From: Pirellulales bacterium
GTDB lineage: Bacteria > Planctomycetota > Planctomycetia > Pirellulales > DATAWG01
Direction: 5' to 3'
DNA: 48,033 bases
NCBI GenBank assembly: GCA_035939775.1
Contig: DASZFO010000251.1
Location: 1-48,033, forward strand
A program made the translations under genes and the position numbers. The notes below the pieces were generated by a model. It saw only the letters and a program-made list of their open reading frames with translations. It had not been told where the DNA came from and did not search any database. Of this stretch, positions 31,937 through 39,830 are shown one piece after another. Numbering within the stretch: the stretch's first letter is position 1; the number at the start of each line of letters is the position of its first letter.

Positions 31937-32367
31937 TGGGAGGCACGGTTCGGCGTAAGACAATGACCCCACACCAAGTTGCTCTGGTTCTAGAGGAGCA
32001 CAAGAAGGTTGTGCGAGGATCCTTGCGCATTTTCGGTGACTGGTTTGGGCGGCCGCACGACAACTGCCATGTTCTCGCGACCGTGGTGGCGGATGAGGAT
32101 CACCTTTCATTGCGGTTCGACAGAGGAGAGTCCTTGCAGATCTGGGCGCCTTCCGCTCCCGAGTTCAGTGCCCATCGCCTTGGTGTACGGCTCGCTAGCC
32201 GTGTGCGCTGGGAGTGGTTTTGCTACGGTCGCCCGCATCTCCCAGAGAACCAATATTTCCTGGATTATGTCGTAGTCGCGGACCGCATCAACGCGACGAC
32301 AAATGTGGATTGGTACAGCCCAGACTTAAAGCCGAACTCGAATGAGTATGCAGTTATTCTGGATTAG
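31936..32367 (+). CDS. Protein of unknown function coupled to the PIN toxin
   Basis: Starting at the ATG that overlaps the toxin stop (TAATG), the protein has 143 residues; a second ATG at 31963 (MTPHQVALVLEEHKKVV) is equally likely and would give 134. It contains VRGSLRIFGDWFGRPHDN, LSLRFDRGESLQIWAP and YFLDYVVVADRINATT, with many aromatic residues, and looks like a compact soluble beta-rich protein. No family is recognised. Its position suggests a third member of the toxin-antitoxin unit or simply a downstream passenger. Confidence 0.55.
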   Translation: MGGTVRRKTMTPHQVALVLEEHKKVVRGSLRIFGDWFGRPHDNCHVLATVVADEDHLSLRFDRGESLQIWAPSAPEFSAHRLGVRLASRVRWEWFCYGRPHLPENQYFLDYVVVADRINATTNVDWYSPDLKPNSNEYAVILD

Positions 32368-32581
32368 CAAACACCGAACAAATCGCTTTAGGCAACAACT
32401 GCTGCCCTTGCCAGTTGCGATTAATTTCATGAGATCCGTTTGTCATTTTTACTTTTCAACGTTCCGCTCGCCGGCTGTGCCTGAGCTTGGCTCGAACGGT
32501 GCAAAAGGGGGACGCGACTGATCCCTGAGCCGAGGCGCGTCCGCTGTAATTCGCTCGCGAAAGACTGGCGCGCCGTGGCAA

Positions 32582-32869
32582 TCAATGAAATGCCGCGAAG
32601 TCTTTGCCCAGAAGTGCGGCGGCGATTTTCAGTTTGAGGATTTCGTCGGTCCCTTCGTAGATGCGGCAGACGCGGACGTCTTGCAGATGCCGGCCGACGC
32701 GATAGAGGTTCGACCAGCCACGGCCGCCGAAGACTTGCACCGCCCGATCGGCCGCGTCCCAGGCGGCGTTTGAGGCGAAGAGCTTTGCCTCCGCGACCAG
32801 CAGATCGGCCGCGACAAACACTTGGGCGTCGTCGGTCACTTCCCCGCTTATCTTCGCTTCCGCCGCCCT
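32582..32869 (-). pseudogene. Truncated second copy of the acyl-CoA dehydrogenase 3' end
   Basis: This stretch aligns with 33237-33529, the 3' end of the complete acyl-CoA dehydrogenase gene, with about 90% base identity by eye and one three-base gap. It encodes RAAEAKISGEVTDDAQVF and then the family C-terminus up to the same stop. An in-frame TGA (32873-32875) and unrelated sequence precede it, so nothing longer can be made. The last 63 residues are identical to the full copy although about 20 bases differ, so nearly all changes are silent. It therefore comes from a gene that was functional until recently. It is separated from the full copy by an antitoxin gene. Confidence 0.8.
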
Positions 32870-32905
32870 TTTTCAAGGGCCAAGGCGAGCCGATTTGAAG
32901 ACAAT

Positions 32906-33220
32906 TCAAGACGGTCGGCGCCGGCTTCGCGCTGTCGCGCCTTTTGCTCGCTTCGCCCGATGTGCTCGCTCAACCTCTCGCCAAAACTGATCGTGGGGAA
33001 TTCCGCGACCCTGTCCGAGCTGCTCGTGGGCCTCCGCGAGAATCGACGTTAGCATGCGCGGTCCGCCGGAGACGAGCCGCTTCGCGTCCGCCTTACCTTG
33101 CACGGCCAGAAGCACGGCGATCGGCTCGCCGTCGCGCGTTATCAACACGGGTTGCTCTCGGCTGGCCTCAAGATAACGATTGAATTGAGCCGCGATCCTT
33201 GCAGCCGATGCAGACTTCAT
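32906..33220 (-). CDS. Orphan Phd/YefM-type antitoxin
   Basis: The 104-residue protein starts MKSASAARIAAQFNRYLEA followed by QPVLITRDGEPIAVLLAVQG, the Phd/YefM DNA-binding fold (S-A...R...F, then P-V-x-I-T-R-x-G-x-P-x-A-V-L). The start is well supported by GAGGAGG seven bases upstream. The C-terminus is basic and probably disordered (RAKRAKGATARSRRR). No RelE, Doc or PIN toxin gene is adjacent. It begins 19 bases after the acyl-CoA dehydrogenase stop and is enclosed by two copies of that gene's 3' end, so it was probably brought in by the same event. Confidence 0.75.
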   Translation of the reverse strand: MKSASAARIAAQFNRYLEASREQPVLITRDGEPIAVLLAVQGKADAKRLVSGGPRMLTSILAEAHEQLGQGRGIPHDQFWREVERAHRAKRAKGATARSRRRPS

Positions 33221-33239
33221 ACCGTAGCCTCCTCTCCAA

Positions 33240-34406
33240 TCAATGAAACGCGGCGAAGTCTTTTCCCAACAGCGCGGCGGCGATTTTTAGTTTGAGGATT
33301 TCATCGGTCCCTTCGTAGATGCGGCAGACGCGAACGTCTTGCAAGTGCCGGCCGACGCGATAGAGATTCGACCAGCCGCGGCCACCGAACACTTGCACCG
33401 CCCGGTCGGCCGCGTCCCAGGCGGCATTCGCGGCGAAGAGCTTCGCTTCGGCGACCAGCAGATCGGCTGCGGCAAACAATTCGGCGTCGTCGGTGGCTTG
33501 CTCACTGGCGCGCTTCGCTTCCGCCGCCCGCTCGATGAGCGGCGCCGCCGCCGCTCGGGCCAGCTCGATCGCCGCGACGTGCTCTTGCACCAATTGATGC
33601 CGGCCGATCGGCTTGCCATGCTGATGCCGACTGCGGCAATAGTCCAGAACTTCCGCCAGACAATCCTCGATCACCCCCAGGCAGCCGGCCGCGACACTCA
33701 TCCGCCCGGAAACGAGAGTGCCCATCGCGATCCGGAAGCCGTCGCCCTCCTTGCCGAGCAGGTTTTCGAGCGGCACCGGATGGTCGCTCATTTCGAACAT
33801 GCCGGTATTGGTCGTAAACATGCCGAGCTTGGCGGGAAGGTCTTCGCGCTGGAAAGTGTCGCCCGCCGTATCGACGATGAAGGCGCTGATCCGCCGCTCG
33901 GGGCCGGTCTTGTCGGCCGGATAGGCGAACACGATCACGGTGTGGGCAATGCCGCCGTTGGAAATCAGATATTTCACGCCGCTCAACAGAAAGCGATCGC
34001 CGTCGCGGCGGTAGGTGCTCGTCATCTCGAGCGGGTTGCTCCCCGCCTCCGGCTCGGTCAGCCCGAAGGCCATGATCCGCTTGCCCGCGACCGACGCGGG
34101 AAGATATGCTTGTTTCTGCGCGGCATTGCCGTAGCGAAAGATCGGGTACTGGCCGATCGACGTGTGTCCGCTGAAGAACGTGCGCACACCGGTCCCCTCG
34201 CGGCCGATTCGCGCGAGCGCTCGAGCGTAAGCGACCGCGTCCGCCCCTCGTCCGCCGAATTCCGCCGGCACGGGCATCCCGAGCAGATTGTGCTTCTTCG
34301 CCAGCGGAACGAGTTGATCGTTCTGCCGGTGCTCGAGGTAACACAGCTCCTCGATCGGCCGCAGTTCCTGACAAAAGGATTCGACGTCGTCGAACAGATC
34401 GTTCAT
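33240..34406 (-). CDS. Acyl-CoA dehydrogenase
   Basis: With the ATG at 34406 the protein has 388 residues, the usual size. It shows IMAFGLTEPEAGSNPLEM (the flavin/substrate loop), VKYLISNGGIAHT, RMSVAAGCLGVIEDCLAE, and the C-terminal AVQVFGGRGWSNLYRVGRH with VCRIYEGTDEILKLKI. These enzymes oxidise acyl-CoA to 2-enoyl-CoA with FAD and pass electrons to ETF. In the last motif the glutamate of YEGT is the usual catalytic base position in many members. No other beta-oxidation gene is near. A histone-deacetylase-like gene precedes it on the same strand; an antitoxin and a truncated copy of its own 3' end follow. The longer frame to 34487 enters a repeat and is rejected. Confidence 0.92.
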   Translation of the reverse strand: MNDLFDDVESFCQELRPIEELCYLEHRQNDQLVPLAKKHNLLGMPVPAEFGGRGADAVAYARALARIGREGTGVRTFFSGHTSIGQYPIFRYGNAAQKQAYLPASVAGKRIMAFGLTEPEAGSNPLEMTSTYRRDGDRFLLSGVKYLISNGGIAHTVIVFAYPADKTGPERRISAFIVDTAGDTFQREDLPAKLGMFTTNTGMFEMSDHPVPLENLLGKEGDGFRIAMGTLVSGRMSVAAGCLGVIEDCLAEVLDYCRSRHQHGKPIGRHQLVQEHVAAIELARAAAAPLIERAAEAKRASEQATDDAELFAAADLLVAEAKLFAANAAWDAADRAVQVFGGRGWSNLYRVGRHLQDVRVCRIYEGTDEILKLKIAAALLGKDFAAFH

Positions 34407-34416
34407 GGAGATAGTC

Positions 34417-34450
34417 GATTTTAGATTCTGGATTTTGGATTTTGGATTTC
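34417..34450. repeat. Seven-base iterations (GGATTTT) between two genes
   Basis: Repeated units of GGATTTT and close variants (AGATTCT) span the end of the histone-deacetylase-like gene and the leader of the acyl-CoA dehydrogenase gene. The last coding residues of the former (IQNPKSRI) and its stop TAA are encoded by this repeat. Confidence 0.65.
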
Positions 34451-35380
34451 CGGAGAAGTGAGGCCTTCGAGGTGCAGGCCCACGCATTCGGCCAGTACTG
34501 CGGGATTATAACCTCCTTCCAAGACGCTCACGATCCGGCCGCCGGCGTGCGCTTGCGCCACATCGCGGACCGCGGCCGTCAGCGTGGCGAAGTCTTCCGT
34601 CTCGAGCCCTAGCGAGCCGATCGGGTCGGCGCGATGGCTGTCGAAGCCCGCGCTCAGCAAGATAAGCTGCGGCCGGAGCCGATCGGCCATTCGTGTAACC
34701 TCGCCCGTGAAGCGCTCAATATAGTCGTCTCGCGGCGTGCCGAAGGCGAGCGGGAGATTCAAAGTCGTTCCCAGCCCCGGTCCGCTGCCGGTTTCATCGC
34801 TTGCACCGCTGCCCGGATAGAACGGCCAGCGATGGACGGAAAAGAAACCGACGGCCGCGTCGCGCCAAAAAATCTCCTGCGTGCCATTGCCGTGATGCAC
34901 GTCCCAATCGACGATCAGCACCCGATCGAGTTGCAGCTCGTCGATGGCCAGGCGCGCGCCAATTGCGACATTGTCGAACAGGCAAAAACCCATCGCGGCG
35001 TTCGGCCGGGCATGATGTCCGGGAGGGCGAACGAGGCAGAGCGCGGTCGTATCCTCGCCGCGCACGACGCGCTCGACGGCATCGGTCACGGCCCCGGCCG
35101 CCAAGAGGGCCGCGTCGTACGACTTTGGCCCCACCACGGTGTCCGCCTCGAGCAATCTGCCGCCGCGAGCGATGAACTCAGCGACGTCGGCGACGTAGCC
35201 CGAATCATGAACGCGCGTCAGCCGCTCTGGCGAGACGGGGCCGAACGCGGGGCGCTGGCATCGATCGGCCAGCCCGGTCGCGTCCAGATGGCGCAGGATG
35301 TGAGCGAGCCGCGTCGGATTCTCCGGGTGGTCGCCAGTCGCGTGTTCGAGAAATCGCGGATCGCTGTAGAGCAAGGTCAT
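34421..35380 (-). CDS. Histone deacetylase-family (AcuC/HdaH-like) hydrolase
   Basis: The 319-residue protein shows the zinc-dependent deacetylase motifs: HPENPTRL, LVRPPGHHARPNAAMGFCLF (active-site histidine pair), VDWDVHHGNGTQEIF (zinc D and H), LSAGFDSHRADP (zinc D) and LEGGYNPAVLAE. Bacterial members remove acetyl groups from polyamines, acetoin-pathway proteins or other amides; the substrate here is unknown. A link to the polyamine genes at 24006-26079 is only speculative. Its last eight residues derive from an iterated repeat. It is followed on the same strand by the acyl-CoA dehydrogenase. Confidence 0.93.
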   Translation of the reverse strand: MTLLYSDPRFLEHATGDHPENPTRLAHILRHLDATGLADRCQRPAFGPVSPERLTRVHDSGYVADVAEFIARGGRLLEADTVVGPKSYDAALLAAGAVTDAVERVVRGEDTTALCLVRPPGHHARPNAAMGFCLFDNVAIGARLAIDELQLDRVLIVDWDVHHGNGTQEIFWRDAAVGFFSVHRWPFYPGSGASDETGSGPGLGTTLNLPLAFGTPRDDYIERFTGEVTRMADRLRPQLILLSAGFDSHRADPIGSLGLETEDFATLTAAVRDVAQAHAGGRIVSVLEGGYNPAVLAECVGLHLEGLTSPEIQNPKSRI

Positions 35381-35460
35381 TGCCGGCAGTCCTCGTAGGT
35401 ATCGGCGACCGATTCAACGGAAGCCTGCTCTCCGCGGGATGTTTCGCTAGCGCAGTGTAG

Positions 35461-35480
35461 CGGAATTCGCCAGAATTCCG
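35461..35480. repeat. Palindrome CGGAATTC-gcca-GAATTCCG
   Basis: A perfect eight-base stem with a GCCA loop lies in the 271-base gap between the divergent deacetylase and secreted-protein genes. A degenerate second copy with TTCTGGATTCTGG follows. Likely another dispersed palindromic repeat. Confidence 0.55.
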
Positions 35481-35551
35481 ATGCCTCAGCCCGGCTTCTG
35501 GATTCTGGCAAATCCAGCGTCCGGACGACGCTAGCAGCAGCGGCTACGATC

Positions 35552-35581
35552 TTGACATTGCTGGCCTAAGCGATGTACTCT
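35552..35581 (+). promoter_or_regulatory. Candidate promoter with consensus -35
   Basis: TTGACA (35552-35557) is followed after 18 bases by TACTCT (35576-35581), about 70 bases before the secreted protein at 35652. The -35 is perfect but the -10 is weak. Confidence 0.35.
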
Positions 35582-35651
35582 AGACGATGCGGTCACGTCG
35601 CAACAGTCGATACGCACTTGTCTTGCGTCGAACAGTGAGGGGAGGCTTTCC

Positions 35652-37208
35652 ATGACACGATGGGATTTTGGTTGTAGGTGCGCGCCTGCGGGCGCGGTGA
35701 AGGTCGTCGCGCTCTCGGCAATGGCCGTTGGCTCGATGGCGCTTTGTTTCGTCAGCGCTGGAAAAGTTCATGCTCAGGCCGGAGCTGCTCCGCTGAAGGC
35801 GGATGCCGTTCAAATGGGTCCATACCTCGAAATGGCGCTCGACCCGCCGACGCTACGCGGTTGGGGAAAGGCGTTGGGAAGGGATTCTTTGGCGGCCACC
35901 GTCAAACCCATGGTAAGGGGCGACGTCCCGGCGGACTACGATCAGATCGACACGTTCTACAAGAAGCAGATGTTTCCGCAGTTTACGCTGTTCACGGAAC
36001 CGGGCGCGAACGTGGTAGTTCTGGATTCCAAGGATGCCGAGTTCTTCCAGAATACCCGGCTGGTGAAAATGCGCGAGATCTTTTTTTCGCAATTCCTAAA
36101 CCCCGCGATCGATCAACTGGTTTTCGAGCACGTGGAGGATTTAGCGATCGCATCGATGAGCGAAATCGCCAAGAACAACTATCATCCGTTGGCCAGATAC
36201 CACGCCGTGCTGCTCTTGGCGGGCCTGCATCAGTTCAAGCAAAGCGACAAGCCATACGCGAAAACCTGGCCGGTGTTCGTCGATTGCCTCGATTCGATCG
36301 ACCCGGTGAAGATCGCCGGGATGAACGCGATTCTCCATTACGTAAAGGCGGGCATTCCCGGCATTCAGCAAGCCCAAATCATCACGAAGCTGGAAAAGCT
36401 CCTCGCCGATAAGACCGTCGCCAAGGGAGAAACGCCCGAGGGGCACGATTGGGTCCGCTGCAAGGCGATGGACGTGATCCTCGCGATCGGCGAGCCGGCC
36501 GTGAGCGCCAATGTAGTCGCTGATCTGGTTGCGATTTTGAACGACCCGCAATCGTCCGTCGAATTGTCGCGCGCGGCGGCGAAGACCTTGGGCAGCCTTC
36601 CGCCTGCCGCGTTGGCGCAGCTTGATCTGTCGACTCTGGCGGCGAGCATCGGCCGAGTGGCCGTGAGCGCTGCGCGGGCTGAATTGGCTCGCGCGGAGGC
36701 GTTGGCATTCCAGGCGCCGCTGCCCGTCATTAGCAACGCCGCTAATGGCAATGGCGGCAACGCGAACTTCAACCCCCGTTATCGCGGTGCTGTCCCGGCT
36801 CCCGATGTAGCCGCCGCCGATGCCGCACCAGCCCCGCCGGTTCAACAATACGTTTCATTGCCGCTGTTGCGGTCTCAGTTGAAGGCGCTTGAGGCGAGTT
36901 TGATAGGCCCGGCCCCTGCGACCGGTGCTAAGGGTCCGACCGGGGGATTGGCGCTGGCGGCCAACGGCACGCCGCATGCGCAGAATGTCGCCCGAGTGCA
37001 GGAGGGTCTAACGGCACTGATCGCGGCTTGTGACGACAAAGTGACCGATTACGACACTCTCAAGCTACAGATCGCGAAGGGCGCCGACGCCCTCAACGCG
37101 AAGCTCGGCAACGCAGCGGCGGCGCCGGCGGCCGAGAAAGCCGCGGGTGGGGATGTGTTCGGTCAACCAGATAAGTCGGCGCCGGTAAAGGCGGCCACAG
37201 TGAAATAG
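35652..37208 (+). CDS. Secreted protein of unknown function
   Basis: A strong GGGGAGG site six bases before the ATG supports the start. The 518-residue protein has a signal peptide (about 1-42: basic start, VVALSAMAVGSMALCF, cleavage near VHAQA). Residues about 50-330 are mainly helical and contain repeats reminiscent of HEAT units (PLARYHAVLLLAGLHQF, RCKAMDVILAIGEPAVS, ELSRAAAKTLGSLPPAAL). Residues about 355-410 are low-complexity with Asn, Gly and Pro, and the C-terminus is rich in Ala and Lys. No enzyme motif is seen. It precedes a HEAT-repeat lipoprotein on the same strand, so both may act in an envelope scaffold. Confidence 0.7.
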   Translation: MTRWDFGCRCAPAGAVKVVALSAMAVGSMALCFVSAGKVHAQAGAAPLKADAVQMGPYLEMALDPPTLRGWGKALGRDSLAATVKPMVRGDVPADYDQIDTFYKKQMFPQFTLFTEPGANVVVLDSKDAEFFQNTRLVKMREIFFSQFLNPAIDQLVFEHVEDLAIASMSEIAKNNYHPLARYHAVLLLAGLHQFKQSDKPYAKTWPVFVDCLDSIDPVKIAGMNAILHYVKAGIPGIQQAQIITKLEKLLADKTVAKGETPEGHDWVRCKAMDVILAIGEPAVSANVVADLVAILNDPQSSVELSRAAAKTLGSLPPAALAQLDLSTLAASIGRVAVSAARAELARAEALAFQAPLPVISNAANGNGGNANFNPRYRGAVPAPDVAAADAAPAPPVQQYVSLPLLRSQLKALEASLIGPAPATGAKGPTGGLALAANGTPHAQNVARVQEGLTALIAACDDKVTDYDTLKLQIAKGADALNAKLGNAAAAPAAEKAAGGDVFGQPDKSAPVKAATVK

Positions 37209-37287
37209 CGGAATTGGGAAATAGCGAGAATATCGCCGCCGACGGGAAGTGGCGGCGCGAGTTGGCCGAGCAAAAGGATTTGCATTG

Positions 37288-37407
37288 GTGAAGCTTCAAG
37301 ACTGTTTTGATCCGTTGGGTGCCATGCCCACGGCTCGGCGTGGGCATGGACGCCATCGGCGCATGGCCACTCAGGGCAGTGGCCATGGCACCCGTCAAAT
37401 CAGATTT
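37288..37407 (+). repeat. Dispersed two-hairpin repeat, copy 2
   Basis: The reverse-complement partner of 14382-14494. Hairpins are CCATGCCCACG/CGTGGGCATGG (37322-37332 with 37339-37349) and CATGGCCAC/GTGGCCATG (37362-37370 with 37379-37387). It lies just before the signal peptide of the HEAT-repeat protein and is in the same frame relative to that gene as copy 1 is to its gene. Confidence 0.85.
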
Positions 37408-39783
37408 AGAGCTTCATTGGTGGCTTTGCTTCGCTCAATTAGCCGCGGTTTTTGGCGACCGTGCTGCATTGCCGCTGCGACGCTGGCGCTCCTCGCGGCG
37501 TCGGGCTGCCATCCGTGGTGGTCCGCCGCGGCGGATTCAGCGGTCTCCCCAATCGCCGATGACGCCCCTCTGCGGCACCAAACGCAACGTGATGTCGCCG
37601 GCGCGCGAAGCACCTCGGAAACCAAACCTAAACGCGCCGCAAGCGACAATCTCGATCCGCTATCCAATCCATTCTGGATATCAGACTCGGGAAGCGCTGA
37701 GCTTGCGGAAACGATCGCCGCCGCTCGCGGGCAAGCCGGCGCTCCGCTCGTTGCAGCAAGCATCTCAGCCTCCGGATCGCAACAAGGCTCGCAGACTGCC
37801 GCAACCGGCGGCCAACATCATTGGCGACATCCGGCCTTGGAAAAACTCATGGAGCAGTCGCCGGATCGCCGCTTCGATCTCCAACGGGCGCTGGCATCGT
37901 CCGATCCAATCGCCGCCGCCAACGCGGCCATCCTGCTTGCCCGAGCAGGCAGTTCGGCGGGCGATGCGGAACTCGTCCGCGCGATCCGATCTTCGACGAC
38001 GAACCTCCGGCAGCGCTGCGCTGCGGCGGAGGCGCTGGCCGACGTCCGCCAGCCAGCAACTGTGCTGCAACTGCAACATCTTGTGGATGAGTTCGGCGAC
38101 TTTTCTCCCACGGAACTGCACAATTACGGGCCGGAATTGCACGCCGATCTGCTGCGGTCGTTGACCCGCGCGGAATCGAGAGCCGACGTGATCCCGGCTG
38201 GCGGCGAGCCGCGGATCGTCGCGGCGCTGGCGAGTCCGGCGGGCATCGTGCGCCGCGAGGCGCTCTTGGCATTGGCCGATTCGAAACTCGGTCCGCTGCC
38301 GGCGAACATCACGCGGCTGGCGACCGATGAGGACCGTCAAGTGCGCGCGGCGGCCGTTGTCGCGATCGCCGCCCGGCGTCATTGCCAAGCGATGGAAGTA
38401 TTGCGGCGGGCGCTGGCCGATCAGGACCTCGACGTGCGGCTGGCGGCCGTCGCCGGATACGGCCTGCTCGGCGGCGCCGACGCGACGGCCGAATTGAAGC
38501 GATTGTCGACGAACTCCGCTGAATTGATCCGCGCCGCCGCCTACGACTCGCTTGTCGACGGAAACGATCCCGACGTGCGCGCGGCGGGTGCGGCGGATAA
38601 ATCGTGGCGCGTGCGCCGCGTCGTCGCCGCCGCTCTGGCCCGGGATTCGAATCGCAGGTCGGTTAGCCTCGCCGAGCAACTGGTCGCCGATGGCAATTTG
38701 GACGTGGCCCGGCAAACGATCGAATCCGTGGCGAATTGGCCGTTGGAGCAAGCCGGGCCGGTGCTAATGAAGGCCATGAGTGGGCTTTCGTATACGCCGC
38801 GCAAATTGGCCGCCGCCCAGCTCGCCGCGCGCTGGCCCCCGGCCGCGAGTTTTGAGGTCGACGCCCCGGCCGACCGGCGCGGCGTGCTGCTCGCCGAAAT
38901 CGAGCGGCAGTGGAAAACGCAGTTTGAGGCCGCCGCGTTTCAACGGCTGGGGCACAGTACGTCGGCATCGGACACGCCCGAGCAGGCGGCGGAGAACGCG
39001 CGCGAGCTGGCTGCGGTCGAGCGGCTCAAGTCGGACGACCTCCGCGAGCGCCGCGCGGTGGCCGAGGACCTGCGCGGTGAATTCGGCTCTCGCCCGCTTT
39101 CGGAACCGGCGCTCGCACGCCTGGCCGACTTAATGACTCCGGAATCGGACCCGTTGGTTTGGGCGAGCGTTTTCGAGTTGCTGGCTTGCGACGCGCGCGA
39201 GCCATCGATCCGGCTGGCCTACGGGGCGCTCGGGCATTCGTCGCCGGAGGTTCGCCGCCGGGCGTGCGAGCACTTGGCGGCCCACCCCGACGCGCGGCAC
39301 GCCCCGCTGCTGACGATATCGCTCGCCGATCCGGATCCAGCGGTGGTTGCGGCGGCGGTAAAGGCGCTGGGCCGGCTCAATTCGCTGGACGACACGAAGC
39401 CGCTCGCGCGATTGCTCGCGGATCCCGATCACGAATTGCGAGTGGAAGTGGCCAAAGCACTCGCGCACGCGGGAGCGGATTCGGGAATCGCCGCGCTCGA
39501 ACGTCTGGCGTACGACGCCGATCCCCATGTGCGCCGGGCGGTGGCCGCCGCGATGGGCGAAGTGCCGGATGCATCGTTCTTGCCCGACTTGATTCATCTG
39601 CTCGACGATCGCCCTGAGGTATGCCGCGCGGCGCTGGCCAGCTTGCCGCGCGTGGCGGGGAACGCCATCCCGGCATCCGACTCGACGGCCGCCGCCGGAT
39701 CATCGCCCGAAAGCGAGCCCCAGCGCTGGAAGGAGTGGTATCGCCGGCAAGCGACGATAGACTTAGACCAGCGAGCGCGGTAA
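37363..39783 (+). CDS. HEAT-repeat lipoprotein
   Basis: The hydrophobic run CIAAATLALLAASGC followed by HPWW marks a lipoprotein signal. About 90 low-complexity residues follow, then HEAT/PBS-lyase-type repeats to the end (for instance IVRREALLALADSKLGPL, QVRAAAVVAIAARRHCQAM, LRVEVAKALAHAGADSGI, HVRRAVAAAMGEVPDASF). HEAT arrays are protein-binding scaffolds. The start is uncertain: the frame is open from 37249; the ATGs at 37324 and 37363 lie inside the dispersed repeat, while the GTG at 37420 gives the most normal signal length (30 residues). The ATG at 37363 is given here by analogy with the other repeat-led gene. The downstream acylase gene follows after 47 bases. Confidence 0.75.
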   Translation: MATQGSGHGTRQIRFRASLVALLRSISRGFWRPCCIAAATLALLAASGCHPWWSAAADSAVSPIADDAPLRHQTQRDVAGARSTSETKPKRAASDNLDPLSNPFWISDSGSAELAETIAAARGQAGAPLVAASISASGSQQGSQTAATGGQHHWRHPALEKLMEQSPDRRFDLQRALASSDPIAAANAAILLARAGSSAGDAELVRAIRSSTTNLRQRCAAAEALADVRQPATVLQLQHLVDEFGDFSPTELHNYGPELHADLLRSLTRAESRADVIPAGGEPRIVAALASPAGIVRREALLALADSKLGPLPANITRLATDEDRQVRAAAVVAIAARRHCQAMEVLRRALADQDLDVRLAAVAGYGLLGGADATAELKRLSTNSAELIRAAAYDSLVDGNDPDVRAAGAADKSWRVRRVVAAALARDSNRRSVSLAEQLVADGNLDVARQTIESVANWPLEQAGPVLMKAMSGLSYTPRKLAAAQLAARWPPAASFEVDAPADRRGVLLAEIERQWKTQFEAAAFQRLGHSTSASDTPEQAAENARELAAVERLKSDDLRERRAVAEDLRGEFGSRPLSEPALARLADLMTPESDPLVWASVFELLACDAREPSIRLAYGALGHSSPEVRRRACEHLAAHPDARHAPLLTISLADPDPAVVAAAVKALGRLNSLDDTKPLARLLADPDHELRVEVAKALAHAGADSGIAALERLAYDADPHVRRAVAAAMGEVPDASFLPDLIHLLDDRPEVCRAALASLPRVAGNAIPASDSTAAAGSSPESEPQRWKEWYRRQATIDLDQRAR

Positions 39784-39830
39784 TCCTCCTCGCGCGCGCT
39801 CGTTGCAGTTTCGCTTTTTCGTGCTCAATC

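Noticed and set aside
32582-32839. An independent 85-residue gene
   Set aside because: It is a truncated copy of the acyl-CoA dehydrogenase C-terminus with an in-frame stop just upstream and no ribosome-binding site.
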